A program made the position numbers and the translations under genes. A stretch of DNA of 64,000 nucleotides, taken from the NCBI GenBank assembly GCA_963969595.1, contig OZ018416.1, forward strand, positions 7,704,065 to 7,768,064, read 5' to 3'. Shown piece by piece: positions 12,304 to 24,127 of this stretch (position 1 is its first letter; the number at the start of each line of letters is the position of its first letter). Origin of the DNA: Neckera pumila (lineage: Eukaryota; Streptophyta; Bryopsida; Hypnales; Neckeraceae). The notes below the pieces were generated by a model, which saw only the letters and a list, made by a program, of their open reading frames with translations, was not told where the DNA came from and did not search any database.

Positions 12304-13473
12304 CAACAACAAAGCAAAGGGGCTAGAGACATCAACTAAATTGACAATTTCGATTATATTGTCGCCATTCCGGCTCCCCAAATTGTGACCAATCTTCCAT
12401 TGTTCCTCGACACAATTTTAAGAAAAACTAGGACAGGCATAGATTTACATAAGGTGCCAAAATCTTGGAATTCCGACAAATGCGGCAATTGTAAGAAATT
12501 GATGTTTGAGGAATTGGACTGAGCGGTTTAAGAAACTCATTTGAATTTTCAGGTCTATACCCGTCCTAGATTTAAGAACTCCGAGGTTCCAAACCAGGGC
12601 ACTCAACCAGGAGGCGTCATATGAGAATCCAGGTTGTCCTAAACCCGGAGCACTGTAATAACGTTTAAGACCCAATCCAAGCATCCGCAATCTCAAGATC
12701 TCAGTTGCACAAAAAGACTTTGCGCAAAAGTGGACATATGCTGTGGAATATCGTATATATTGTCCACATGCTCTTTGATTCAGCATCGATCGATCGCAGC
12801 ATACTCCAAAGCTCGGAACAAAATTGTGGAGCTCGCAAGCAGGTACAACTTCTTGTGGTACAGCCTTACAACATCCGTGCAGTAGCAAAAGTTCAAATCA
12901 AATAAACAAGAATTACTCATTCAGCATCATATCCCACTTGTGAATGATTTGCTTTAAAAAACAGATAAAGAATTGTTGGAGGTTCCGAGGCTTGCCCGCC
13001 TACTAGCTGCACGTTGAACTGCGTCCAGCCAACGATCGCTGCGGTTGCCACACAATCGGCACACGCCCGGCGTGCTCCTTCAGATCCAAACCTCACAGCC
13101 TTCTAAAACCGAACCCCAGGCGCTGCTTTCTCGCTCTCCGTGCTTCTCCCATTCGCTCGGCAACTTGTCAACGGGGCCGGTGGGGCCCTGAAATAAATAG
13201 GGATGCACCTCTGAGACTTCTTTTGGGAGACACTTCTCGAGTAGTATAAACTTGTTTCGGTATGTCTCCCTAGTTTTATAATTAATTTCGTATATCAAAC
13301 AATTATCTCTGTACTTGGGTACGTACAGCCCAGTACAGAGTGCGCGGGAAATTGCTTGTTGCAGCTCCTGATATGCTTCTGCATGGGCTTGAATTTGAAG
13401 GAGTGAGTGGGTGTTTGGAGCACTTGGGAGTTTGTAGAACTTTTTTGTTGTGGGTGTCCCGAAGGCAGTCAAG
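12304..13473. other. spacer and probable promoter/5' UTR of the FTR1-like gene
   Basis: No independent gene is supported. A TATA-like stretch (AAATAAATAG, 13191-13200) lies about 280 bp upstream of the permease start codon and could serve its promoter; this is inference from position and base composition only. Confidence 0.4.
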
Positions 13474-14421
13474 ATGGCGCAGCTGTTTAGTGTCCCAGCG
13501 TTCTTCATCCTCTTTAGGGAGATGCTGGAAGCGGCGATCATTTTGTCTGTGCTGCTGGCACTTCTGAACACTTTTGTTGACGACAAGGTGGTGCGGCGGC
13601 GCATGCAGAAGCATGTGTGGGCGGGAGTGGTGGTGGGAGTGGTGTTGACGCTGATCGCTGCAGCTATTTTCCTGTCGCTGTATTACACGGTGGCGAAAGA
13701 CTCCTGGGATAGCTCAGAGCCCCTTTGGGAGGGGATTCTGTCGCTGATAGCAGTGGTTCTGATTACCATCATGGCATTTTCCATGATCAGAGTGGATACG
13801 TGGAGAGCCAAGTGGGAGAAGAAGTTGACGAAGGTGACGATTGAGACTTTGAACAAGCTTGACGAAGTGCAGAGCAAGCACAGCAAGTATGCGCTCTTTC
13901 TGTTGCCGCTGAGCGTCGTGCTCCGTGAAGGCGTGGAAGCCGTGGTGTTCCTGGGTGGGATAGGGCTTGACGACTCTGGCACTGCTGTTCCCATTTCTGC
14001 AGTTGTCGGTGCGCTCTGTGGGATTCTCGCTGGGTATTTGCTGTACAAGGGATTCGGTCTAGTAGGATTGAAGTGGCTCCTTGTGTTGGCGACGGCGCTG
14101 CTGTTCTTGATCGCTGCGGGACTGTTTGCAGGCGCGGTGCACAAGTTCGAGGAGTACACGGAGAATGAGCACTTTCTGTGGGAGTTGCATTGCTGCCACC
14201 ATGAGGACGACGACATCTGGAAGATTTTGAACGCCATTGTCGGATGGCGCGACGAAGCGACGAAGGGGATGCTGTGTGCGTACATTCTGTACTGGGTGTT
14301 CGTTGCGGTGTTCTTCGTACTTCTGAAAGTGAAGTGGAGACGCGACGTGGAGCACAACGCCGCGCATGTCAAGCTGCAGAACTCCAGCACGGGGAGAGAC
14401 TCCACTCTACCACCTGTGTAG
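13474..14421 (+). CDS. FTR1: FTR1-type high-affinity iron permease
   Basis: An intronless ORF of 315 residues. In fungi FTR1 permeases import ferric iron at the plasma membrane together with a ferroxidase (Fet3). Both hallmark iron-binding REXXE motifs are present: REMLE (15-19), in the first membrane segment after LFSVPAFFILF, and REGVE (151-155). About seven hydrophobic segments are visible (near 7-32, 48-72, 86-106, 140-162, 174-192, 199-222, 268-286). The C-terminal block CCHHEDDDIW...GWRDEATKG resembles the fungal block before the last membrane helix. I start at 13474 (context AAGATGGCG) rather than 13450, because fungal proteins begin just before FSVP. The coding region is far richer in G+C than its flanks. 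AATAAA lies at 14488-14493. Family confidence is high; partner and transport role are inferred. No neighbouring ferroxidase gene is present. Confidence 0.93.
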   Translation: MAQLFSVPAFFILFREMLEAAIILSVLLALLNTFVDDKVVRRRMQKHVWAGVVVGVVLTLIAAAIFLSLYYTVAKDSWDSSEPLWEGILSLIAVVLITIMAFSMIRVDTWRAKWEKKLTKVTIETLNKLDEVQSKHSKYALFLLPLSVVLREGVEAVVFLGGIGLDDSGTAVPISAVVGALCGILAGYLLYKGFGLVGLKWLLVLATALLFLIAAGLFAGAVHKFEEYTENEHFLWELHCCHHEDDDIWKILNAIVGWRDEATKGMLCAYILYWVFVAVFFVLLKVKWRRDVEHNAAHVKLQNSSTGRDSTLPPV

Positions 14422-14499
14422 AGCGAGACCTGGCGTTAATTTTCCAGTTCAACTAATCTTCAGTTGCCCTGTTTTGTGTGAAAAGGAAATAAAATTGGA

Positions 14500-15955
14500 A
14501 CCAGGTGCACTACGTGTTCAAGGGATTTGAATTTTGAATTAATATGATGGACATATACTGCAACCACGCTGTGTACATCCTTTTTTGTTACAGCGAAGAA
14601 ACAAACCAGTACTGTCGATCTCGTCTTCAGCTGCAAGAGCCTTGCTAGCTGGTATATGTAGCTGCATTTTGGATTGTATGGTCATACCAGCTAGATGTAA
14701 ATCAATCTCCCACGGGAGCGCTTGTTTGAATCAATCATTGAAGCTTGCTGCTTTGTTTCCCCCAACGATGTATCATACAGTATGTTTACTGCAACATTTG
14801 ATATCCTGTTACAGGCGTACACTCTTCTCCCGGCAATATTTTGATAACTTGCGTAGAATTTGTAGTTGATTTTGTACATAAGCATATATATATACTGTAT
14901 TGTACAAGTATGACGTTCACTACATCAGCTGTAGGGCTCCAAGTTGCCTTGCTGCGTTAGTTTTCTCCAATCTGAAATGATTGAAGAGAGGTCTCTAGTA
15001 TTTAGCACTGGGTTTAAATGTTTTAAAAATATTGCACAACAAAAAATTCATTACAATCCTTTTTTAATGGATTCGTCATTGGAATCTCTTGTGAATGAAT
15101 TCGTAAGTACTTTACATACATGGAATCATTGCTGATGCCAGAGTGTACCGACCCCTACAGCTATACAACTACGGAGTGGGAGGAATTATTTAGTAGTGTT
15201 CGACATGCTGCGTTTCCAAAAATTGAAGCTGTCTTCACAATATGCAAATTCTAAGTTCGCAATAGTATTCTCTTTAGAAATAGTGTGGTCCGCGGGATCC
15301 ACGGGAACCACGGGATGACGGATCTGGTCATTATTAGTTATCGACCAATTAAAGGAGGAGGATACCAAAATTAAACGCAAGACTTTAAATCCGTCCCACG
15401 AAGGTGGGTCCACCCTTATGTGGACGACGGTGTCAGGGCCTGGCCCATCCCATGTCACGCAGCCTGCCGCACCCGGCCTGCCCAATGCGCCCGACCTGAC
15501 CAAACGGAGGGGGACCGCTCGCAAAAGAACGGGCCCAACCACGGTTCCCAGGTTTGATGCTCCCCGGGTGTCCAAACGAGTTCCCTGCTCCCACGCTCGC
15601 ACGACAACGAAGCGCCTTGGACGCGCGAAGCCGGCCCAAACGTGCGTCCGTCCGTCTCCATGATCACCTGTCCTCCGATGAGAGGTCTTGGGCTCTGTCC
15701 TGCACGCCCCATCATCACGGTTCTGCGTAACATGTGTGCTGCCCCCCAACTGCTGAAGTGGGTTGGAGGCAGGGTTGTCTTGTCTGACATGTTCCTGAGG
15801 TTTGGTGTTGTATAGGATGTCTGATATTGCATGTCGTATAAGACAAAGTGTCGAATAGCTATCGCATCCTGTCGCATAAGGATAAAATATTTACCCCGCG
15901 GTAACTCGATTTTGACTATGTGGCGGGCTGTGAAAACTGACGTGGAAATCCAAAC
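14500..15955. other. gene-free spacer with a GC-rich island
   Basis: 15400-15720 is a GC-rich patch in which several overlapping frames on both strands stay open. This is a composition effect rather than evidence for a gene: none of the frames shows a recognisable domain. The rest is AT-rich and featureless. Confidence 0.5.
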
Positions 15956-15965
15956 ACATGTCAAC

Positions 15966-16405
15966 GTGGGCGACTTTGGGTGGGGGCACGTGCAGGCCTA
16001 ACTAAGGCGACAGCGGGTCCAAAATTTAGGGCGACCTCGGGTTCAGGCTGTTGGGCGACTTCAGATTCAGATTTGTGAGCGACCTTGGGTTCAGATTCGT
16101 GGGCGACCTTGGGTTCACAAGATTGGGCGACTTCGGGTTCAAAACGCTGGGCGACCTCGGGTTCACAAGGCTGGCAGACCTCGGGTTGACAATGTTGGGC
16201 GACTTCGGGTTTAGAATGCTGGGCGACTTTGGTTCAGGTGTGACCTCGTGTCTAGATGCGACCTCGGGTTCTGTAGAAGGGCAACTTCGGGTGATTGGCG
16301 ACCTCGTGTGAAAAGAGGGGCGACGTCAGATTACAAAGCGACTGCGGTTGATATTTTCGTAGGTGACCGCGGGTCCAAGAGCGACCACGGTTGTATCCAC
16401 AAGGG
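15966..16405. repeat. GCGACC-word array A, with a 24-bp tandem core
   Basis: About twenty variants of GCGACCTCGGGT/GCGACTTCGGGT occur in direct orientation. Between about 16050 and 16225 they form a tandem repeat of roughly 24 bp (word plus TTCACAAGGYTGG-like filler). Elsewhere the spacing is irregular. It lies just past the 3' end of the hAT transposase remnant. Confidence 0.9.
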
Positions 16406-16856
16406 CGATGGGGGGTACAATTCAACAAATTACATTTTGTTTTTAGAAACTTCTATAGTCTATGTTTTCTATAGTATATCTTGGAAAATTTTGAAGTTAA
16501 AATCTCCCTCTCCAATTCAAACACATAATCCAATATGAGTCTACAAGAATAATATCAATAATAATTTTTTATATATTAGCTCACATACATTGGTGTGAAG
16601 AAAACTCCAACCGAAATTGTACTAGAGTTGAACTTCTATAATTAGGCTTTGATCATCATCAAACCACCGAAGATAAAAACAACAAAAACAATTCAAACCA
16701 TATTTATGTATGTCTCATTGGAATTGTCTAACATGCCTGTTGAGGCACTGGAAATATACTCACAAATAAGCTATTAAGCAAGGAACTTCAACTGCAAATC
16801 TTCAATATATAACATTTATGCTAAATCCTTATGATAGTATTACATTGTATGCACAT

Positions 16857-19800
16857 CTAGTCTTCAAGTGTGAAAGTTGAATTGTTTGGCACTTCATCAG
16901 CATCAAGGTCTATATCTTCATGCGACTCTCTACTACTACTATTGTTGCCGGGGCTTTCGTTCTCGTCATCTTTTTGGGGTACTGGTATGTTTTGTACTTC
17001 ACGTTCTACTTTAGAGTTCAAATTCTGTACTTCAATATCCACGCCAGCTGTGCCTTCTCTTTGCACCAATTGTTTTGTGAGCCTGTTCACATCGGTGAGT
17101 CCATTAATGTTGGGTGTGGGGTGTCGTCCTTCTCTGCTTGATTGTCCAACATTTTGGGTGGAACATCCCGCACTCATGCTATATTGCTGGACAACTTGGT
17201 TGGCACGTTTATGATTCTTGTGTATCTCTTTCTCAGTTTTTTTAATACACTTTTTGCCTCTACCCTTGTCAATCTTGTGTCTACGCACTTCCAAAGACGA
17301 ATTCCCAGGACCCGACACCGATGATGGTTGAGTGGGTTGCGGAGCTGAGCCACGGACTTCTTCATCAATGCTTGTTAGTGCACCTCAATGTCCCCGCAGC
17401 TGTGCTGGTGGAGTTGGTAAACTTGGTACAGACCTCCTGGCTGTAGGCAAGTTTGTGCCTCTTCTTCAATTCAAGACCTCTTTACAATTAATGGGCAAAA
17501 GACTTTCCAATGGCGCATCGTCATCGAACTCGTCAATTTCAAACGTTCGAGTGGCCGTTGCGTTGAATACTGCAGGATTTGCAATTCCTCATGTTCGACC
17601 TCATCGACAGTAGTTTGCTGTTCTTGACGCTCGCTTCTCACTATACGTTCCACAGTGCTGCGGAGATTCATTGGCGTTCTCAAAGGCGACTGAGTTGGTA
17701 CCGGTGATCTCGCCTGTGGTTCTAAATTTGGCAATGGAATATATACGTCACCGTTGTTGTCGTCAGGACTTCTTTCCATCGATGGCGGGGTATTCTCTGT
17801 CGTATCTTGACTATCTTCATGCCATGTACGGACGCGCACTTGTTCTGGAGAATGTAGGACCTCTTCCTTAGCAACATCGTCCTCATTATTGCCATCCACA
17901 AACGTGTTTGCAAAAAATTGACGTTGTCTAGGGGGACTGTGCTGAGGGGGGATCATTGCAGCCCATTCATTGTCGCGCAAGCGCTCCTCTTCATCCCTAC
18001 GGTTCTCGTTTGCTTGCATGAAATCGGGAACCACCTCCTCTTCATCTCCGGAAGGCAATCTCTCCTCGTGGTCTGAAGCGTCATCCGCATATAAAAGGAG
18101 TTGCTCATAGAAAAGGGCTGGATTGTACCCACGTTTCTAGTTTTCAAGTTTGCTATTCGCGTAGATATACACCAATATCTCTGCCTTGGATGTACTCAGG
18201 CAGTTTCGCACTTTGTTGTGCCCAAACAAATACATGCTCCAATTCCTTTCACATGAAGACGCTGAGCACGTCAAACCTAGAATTCTCTTTGCTATCTTTG
18301 GAAGAGCATTGCCACCCACTGGATTCCACCACTGATGAGGCAGCAAGTTACATTCATTGACATCGGGAGCCTCCAGTAAGGGGTCAAAGGCCCTGTCTTC
18401 TCTTCAAATTGCATCAGCTCATCCATTGCTTCTAGTGCCGACACTCCTAAAGACTGACTCATTTTCCATATGACTCGATTCAAGGCTCGTTTGGCTTGGC
18501 CATTGGCAAGAACTTCTCGGACATCTGCTAGAAATGGATTCAAGAGTGCCCCCGCATAGTGCAAGTCTGTATGCATCAACTTCCAACAGGCATCAAATTG
18601 CTTCTTGTATCTGTCTGCCAATACTGGATCCAACCAAAATGGCGCTCGCCTCAAACTATACACGTGGTTTTTTAATTCCTTCATTATTATCCAAGCTCGG
18701 GGCATGGCCGAAATTTTCCATCTAAATGACAAAGAGCAAGGAGTACGGGCTCTACCATATGCAAGAAGTTCTCACATTTTATCCAGAATGCCTCCGAATG
18801 AATGTTATGACGGATCTGTCTCGCTTGGGCTTGAATTAAGCGTCCATTTTTCCTCCTCACCAAACTGAACTCAAACTGCATGTAGCTGTCATCATTAATC
18901 ACGGAATGCAATGCTTGCTTGCAATCCACCAATTGGTCTATCATTAGGAAGTTGATGGCAAAGCGCGTTTCAGAAGGAAGTCGCAAGACTTTGGTGGGTG
19001 ACCACTTCCAAAAAAGAGCCAACGTGTGTTGATACTTCTTGATGTACTTCACAATATCCCTACACTCCTGTACCAAATCTTTCATCGATTGAGACTTTCC
19101 CCAATCTTCCAAAAGTAAGTCCAGAATGTGTGCAACACACCTTTGTCTATACAAGTGAGGGTACTTTTCTTCCAAGCTTGTCATGGCCCCAGTCATTACT
19201 GCGGCATTGTCCGTACATAGTTGGACAATGTTCAAAGGGTCCACCTTGTCTATGTAATTCCCCATCTTCTCTGCCGTATAAGTAATGTCCTTTCTGTCTC
19301 CAGTGTTATTGACTGATCCCCAAAAGACATCCCCGGCAGGACAGACAAGCATCATGTTCAACAATGGACGGACATTGGTATCCGACCAACCATTCAAACA
19401 AAAAGTCGCCCCGTATTAGTTGATTGAGTTTGTAGTCCGCTCAGAGACCACCTTCTTAACGGCTTCCTTTTTGACATCTATCATCTTCGTTTGCACTACA
19501 TTGTACAAAGGCGGATGGTACACAAATCCAGCTGCAGCTGTTTCCTTCACTGTGTTTACAAAGGCGGGGTGTTGCACGACATTGAATGCAATGTTGGCCT
19601 CATGAAAGAAGGAAGCCCACATCTTATCCAACTTTTGCCTCAGGCCCACTTGTAATGCCTCATCTATACTTCTTTGACGGGAAACGGTTGGCCGATTAAT
19701 CCTTCTCTGGACCATTGCAGATGTGGAATCAACTGAATCAGGGGTAGGGGCCGGTGTCTCATTTGTACCACAAGGATTTGCAGAGCCTTCTCCCTCAATG

Positions 19801-20147
19801 TTTGGTGCAGGTGGAACGACAAACTCATCAGCATTGCCCGTAACCGGATCTTCATACATCTCTTCATAGCTCATGGATTTAGGGACAACCCCCTGACAAT
19901 CCCTAAACTTGTCACGTACAATCCTAGGCATTTTCTTACAACGGTCAAATGTGTCTGAGCCACCAAATCCAAAATGACTCAATGCCCTCTTCTTTACAAA
20001 TGTTTTGCTCCACCCACAAAATACGCATTTTCAAGGATAGGCAGAAGCATCATCCTTCGTGCACGGTACTAGCCAGGGGTCCCACTCTTTTGTGGCTCTA
20101 CGTGTATTGTTTGCACTATTTTCCCTACCAGTGCCTTGTCCAGCCAT
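16857..20147 (-). pseudogene. hAT-superfamily transposase (BED, DUF659-type, dimerisation), decayed
   Basis: Reading from ATG at 20147, the first exon-like frame contains a BED-type finger start (KCVFCGWSKTF...LSHFGFGG), broken by a TGA just before it where Trp is likely. Frame 19982-19416 is low-complexity plus a DUF659-like stretch. Frame 19397-18687 carries the hAT catalytic-core-like region with FCLNGWSD, LCTDNAAVMTG and RCVAHILDLLLEDWG. Two frameshifts follow (near 18710 and 18390). The hAT dimerisation block WWNPVGGNALPKIAKRILGL then LTCSASSCERNWS ends near 18140. An acidic, Ser/Pro-rich tail continues in frame past a TAG to 17471, and after another shift perhaps to 16857. The gene is a non-functional remnant. 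GCGACC arrays lie on both sides. No hAT-type terminal inverted repeat was identified. Confidence 0.85.
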
Positions 20148-20429
20148 CTTGTTTATCCGCAATACGTTGAACACAAAACTGTTTAATCAATGAATCTGAT
20201 AATGTATAAGAAGTAATGAAAAAGTCCCCTGCTAAGAGTGTTCTTCCGAACCCCTCAAAGCAAGGTTATTGCCCTCCGAAGAACCAAAACGTCCGCAGGA
20301 AGCCTCTTTCAAAGATTCAAGTCAAGAGTCTAATCTTCAGAGCAAATTGTCAAGGAAAGATTGCCCCCCCAACTTTATAGTCACAGATTTCCACAACCCG
20401 AGGGTGCCCCATCAACAAGTGCAGGTTCA

Positions 20430-20665
20430 TCAGGGGCGACTTTGGGTTCAGCAGGAGCGACCTCAAGTATAGTGCAACATCGGGTACCGGGAAATTAGCG
20501 ACCTCGTTCACTTGCAAGTAAAGGGCGACCGCGGGTATACTGGAGCGACCTCGGGTCCCGCCACAATCGAGAACGACTGCGGCTAGATGGGCGACCTCAA
20601 GTCTTAGGCTACAGTGACCGCGGGTCTTGCAGCGACCTCGGATAAAGGAGAGACCGTGGGTGCCG
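20430..20665. repeat. GCGACC-word array B
   Basis: About ten GCGACCTCGGGT-like words (for example GCGACCGCGGGT near 20525 and GCGACCTCGGGT near 20544) in the same orientation as array A, with irregular 15-30 bp spacing. It lies 280-520 bp upstream of the hAT start codon. Confidence 0.85.
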
Positions 20666-20869
20666 GCAAAAATCGATTGATGAAGCATATCTACACTTCA
20701 TTATCTCTATAAAATCCCAAGTATGATTCAAACTCCATTTGTTAGGAAAAAAAAAGGGATGATTCGAAATAGGGCTATATAATGATTTCTACGGAATTTG
20801 TAAGATGGTAGAAGACTCTAGATTCTGAACTTCTAAAACACCAATGCCTTTTTTTCTGCATGTAATTAG

Positions 20870-21813
20870 TTAACCCCTAAGGGTTTTTGACTATGTTTTC
20901 ACCAAAACTGCTCCAAAATTGCCACTTCTAATACAAGTATCCAAATTTAGAAAAAAACTTTGTTGAACACATGTAACCGTAGGATCTTGTAGTACACTGG
21001 TTTAAGAAGATGTGGAAAAAATTCCAGAATTTTCCACCATGTAGATTGCAAGATAATAGCGTTTGAATTGACAAAAATCCTTTTTTAATCACTGCAAAAA
21101 TCCGGGTAAGCAACCCTTCACAAGGTCACATTTGTGTGAAAAAATGTCCAAAATGGTGGTTACTCTTTGGATTCATTCTTCAAGGCAAGTTGGCTACATG
21201 CTTGAAAATGTTCAGATCATTTGAAATTGTACAACATATAGGAAAAAAATAGTAAGTAGAAAGAAGTAGAGAATGATTCAAAATACTAAATTGTCAAGAA
21301 TTTAATTATAGAATTGAGAAATTTCAATCTCAACGGTTGTAATGTTGTAATAAACAATAAACACCCAATGTTTTTTGTTTTATTCAAAAATATTGAAAAT
21401 TGAGTTAGATAAAGGACTTCAAAGTTTATTGTAGAATACAGATTCCATAAGTCCCCTCAAATTAAAACTCTTCTTAACTTTTGACTTGTTAATCCAAATG
21501 GAATGATTCAAAGCTTTCCAAGTATATGTAAATCTATTAAAACAATTTCAAATTTTTATTTTTCAATAAAATGTTTTTTAAAGAACTTTTTGGAGCTGCC
21601 CGGGCTGCCCGCCAAACGCAAAAAATTACATATCATGCAATAACTTTTTACCCATGTAGTCAAAAGTTATGAAAGTTGTTGGGCCTTGAAGCTACTCCTT
21701 GGGCACATCTTGTGTGAAAAATTTCAAAGAAAAAAATTAAAATTTTCATTCATAGTGAGTTGCCAAAAATTGCTATGTTGCCAGAAAATGGTGTTTGGTC
21801 CTTTAGGGGTTAA
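20870..21813. mobile_element. TTAA-flanked short DNA element, copy 2
   Basis: Edges TTAACCCCTAAGG and CCTTTAGGGGTTAA. The body is collinear with the 55546-56484 copy: 'accgtaggatcttgtagt', a stretch with 'ggttactctttggattcatt', 'caatctcaacggttgtaat', and a final GCTGCCCGGGC-type block. No coding capacity. A further decayed fragment of the same family seems to start near 21840. Confidence 0.85.
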
Positions 21814-22174
21814 GACTGCAATTTCTATAGCATAGATTAAAATATGCGGAAAGGGTGTTTTACGCTCATTTAACCGTAGAATCATATACCTTACAGGTAG
21901 GACACTATTTGCAACAAAATTTAAAAATTTAGACAACAGAGATTGCAAAATATTTGTGTTTCCACTTTAAACTGAATTTTTTTTTTCGAAAGCACATTGC
22001 AAAAGAACTCCAATAGACTTTAAGCCTTCTTAATTTTTTTTTCATGCACTAGTGAATTTTGAGCTTTAAATCTTTGTAGCGGAGGATTGAGTTCAGAGTC
22101 TATGACCCACAAAAAATAAAGAAAATTGATTTGTCAAACGCCACAGAAATATTATCATTTAATTGCACAAGGCT

Positions 22175-22870
22175 TGTTTTGGGCCTCTTAGAATTTTTTC
22201 CAAACCCTAAACCAAAAGCCAACATTTATATAAGTTGAATCAATTTTTTATATTATAACCGTACAAATTTGAACTACACATGTAACTGATGTAAAAGATC
22301 ACAAAAGAAACAATTAAAAAAATCATTTAATGATTCAAAGATTATAATCTTTGATCATCTGGTTGTTAAAACTATGCAAATCTTTGTTGACCAACTATAA
22401 CGGCTTGGCGGTTTAGATACTGGGGATTTTCTCTTGCAATGGTTTACTCTATTTGTTCCAAAAAATATAAATAAAAACTAGGCAAATCACTGACTTCTCT
22501 ATTTGCATATGGAATCTAAAAAATTGAAGACAAAAAAAATATGAGATTGACAAGCCTAACAAATATAGCCCCAGTTAATTTTTGACTTCTCAAAAATGTA
22601 TTATATACTTTTTGAAGATAAATTCCTAGTGTGATTCTTCCTTTAAGATTTTGGGTTTCTTTAAGGCTCATTTGCAGAAGCTCTTAACAATACAAAAAGT
22701 CAATATTGCAATCGGTACCATGGCACCAAATCTTGAAAAGAGAAATCGAAATCATTCATTTCCAATATAAAATTGTTTAGGCTACAACTAAACTTAAAAA
22801 ATAATCTTTCAAAAATGTAAACTACTAAAAATTGCAATTTCATTAGGCTCTTTTTGACTTCTATCTTTAT
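22175..22870. repeat. second dispersed repeat family, copy 1
   Basis: Collinear but diverged with 54964-55545 and with 40944-41240 plus 45868-46075. Shared order: CTTAGAATTT, AACCGTACAAATTTGAACTA, 'aaagattataatctttgatc', 'cctagtgtgattctt', 'agctcttaacaatacaaaa', 'aaactactaaaaattgcaa'. No ORF. Probably a short non-autonomous element. Confidence 0.7.
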
Positions 22871-24120
22871 TCAATACCACATTAGGGTGCCTGCGGCGTT
22901 CAGGGATGCAATAGAATTACATACAAGATAGAAGGAAAATCTATGGTACTAGTAATTCTAAGATGGAATTAAATTGCAGTAATCTGAATGGTGTGATGTG
23001 TCTAGCAAGAAAAGTAAACCACGTGAAAATGTGTTGAAGAATTATTTAAAAAATTGCAACCATTAATGAATTATATTTGTTATTTTTTCAAGAACATGCT
23101 CTAATTGATCTACTAGCAAGATTCTCCATAACTTCCTAAAAACAAATCCAAACAAAATGAATCAAAGCTTTCTATGTAGAGAAACATATAATGTATGAGG
23201 GATATATATATTGAAAGAAAAAAATTATTTGAACATAGATTTGTACTTTGTTTGCCTCTTCTCTCCTTTTTTGAGCATTTTTGGGCATGCGTTTTGTTTT
23301 TTTGCACCGATTGCACCCCAAAAAAGGCCCCAAAAATAAATCAAGTTTACTTTCTCCAAGAAGAGTTCTAATAAATCATGGCAAACATGGAGACAACACA
23401 TACTTGCAGGATATCACACTTCTCTTCCAAAAAGACTATATGCCTTAAGGGATTAAATATTTGATACATGATAATAAACGTGGAGTTCAAAATTTTGGTA
23501 AATATAAAATTGACTTCTATAAATTGATACTGGGCTGTATTCTATGTAATTTTGATTTTTAATTCACATCCAAATTTGGTATTGTAGCTGGCATACAATG
23601 CTTGTGTCATTTTAAACATATCCATTTCTTCTACACCTTTTATTAAAACATTGTCGAGCTTTCATTTTCTTCTTTTAAATTACAAAATTCATTATCATCA
23701 ATTTCAAAATTCTTTCATCAAAGAATTGCCTTCAAAGAAGTATGAAAATTAAAAAAAATCTTTGATTTATTGCGTTCTCATTTTCTTTTACTTTGTGTTT
23801 TGTCAATTTCTGCTTAACACTTTATAGATCCTTGTTTTGGCTTCTCATATTGGTATATATCATTACACATTCATATATGCCTACAAAAATGTAAAGAAGT
23901 TGACAATCATAGACATTCATGTCTATACATTAATCGAAAATTATACAAACCATGAAATTCAAGCTCATATACATTTAGGCTCAACAATGAAGTACGTTGG
24001 ATTTACCATACTTGCTTAGAACTTTCAAAATGGATAGTACACTTTATTATATTTACATGTATAGGGTAGTGTATAGTCCTACAACAACCGCAACAACAAA
24101 ATTGTGTGATGCAACATCCA
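22871..24120. other. gene-free AT-rich spacer
   Basis: No supported gene or RNA; the frames at 23113-23316 and 23837-24019 are compositional. Confidence 0.5.
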
Positions 24121-24127
24121 CCTTGCC

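Noticed and set aside
13080..13614. 174- and 103-codon minus-strand frames upstream of FTR1
   Set aside because: They overlap the permease start and promoter region and show no recognisable protein features.
13683..14405. 240-codon antisense frame over the FTR1-like gene
   Set aside because: Shadow of the GC-rich sense gene, whose motifs and membrane segments are clear; the antisense product is Ser/Thr/Pro-rich without domains.
15186..15964. Several overlapping frames on both strands in the GC-rich patch
   Set aside because: Low stop-codon frequency in GC-rich DNA explains them; no domain, splice context or homology recognised.
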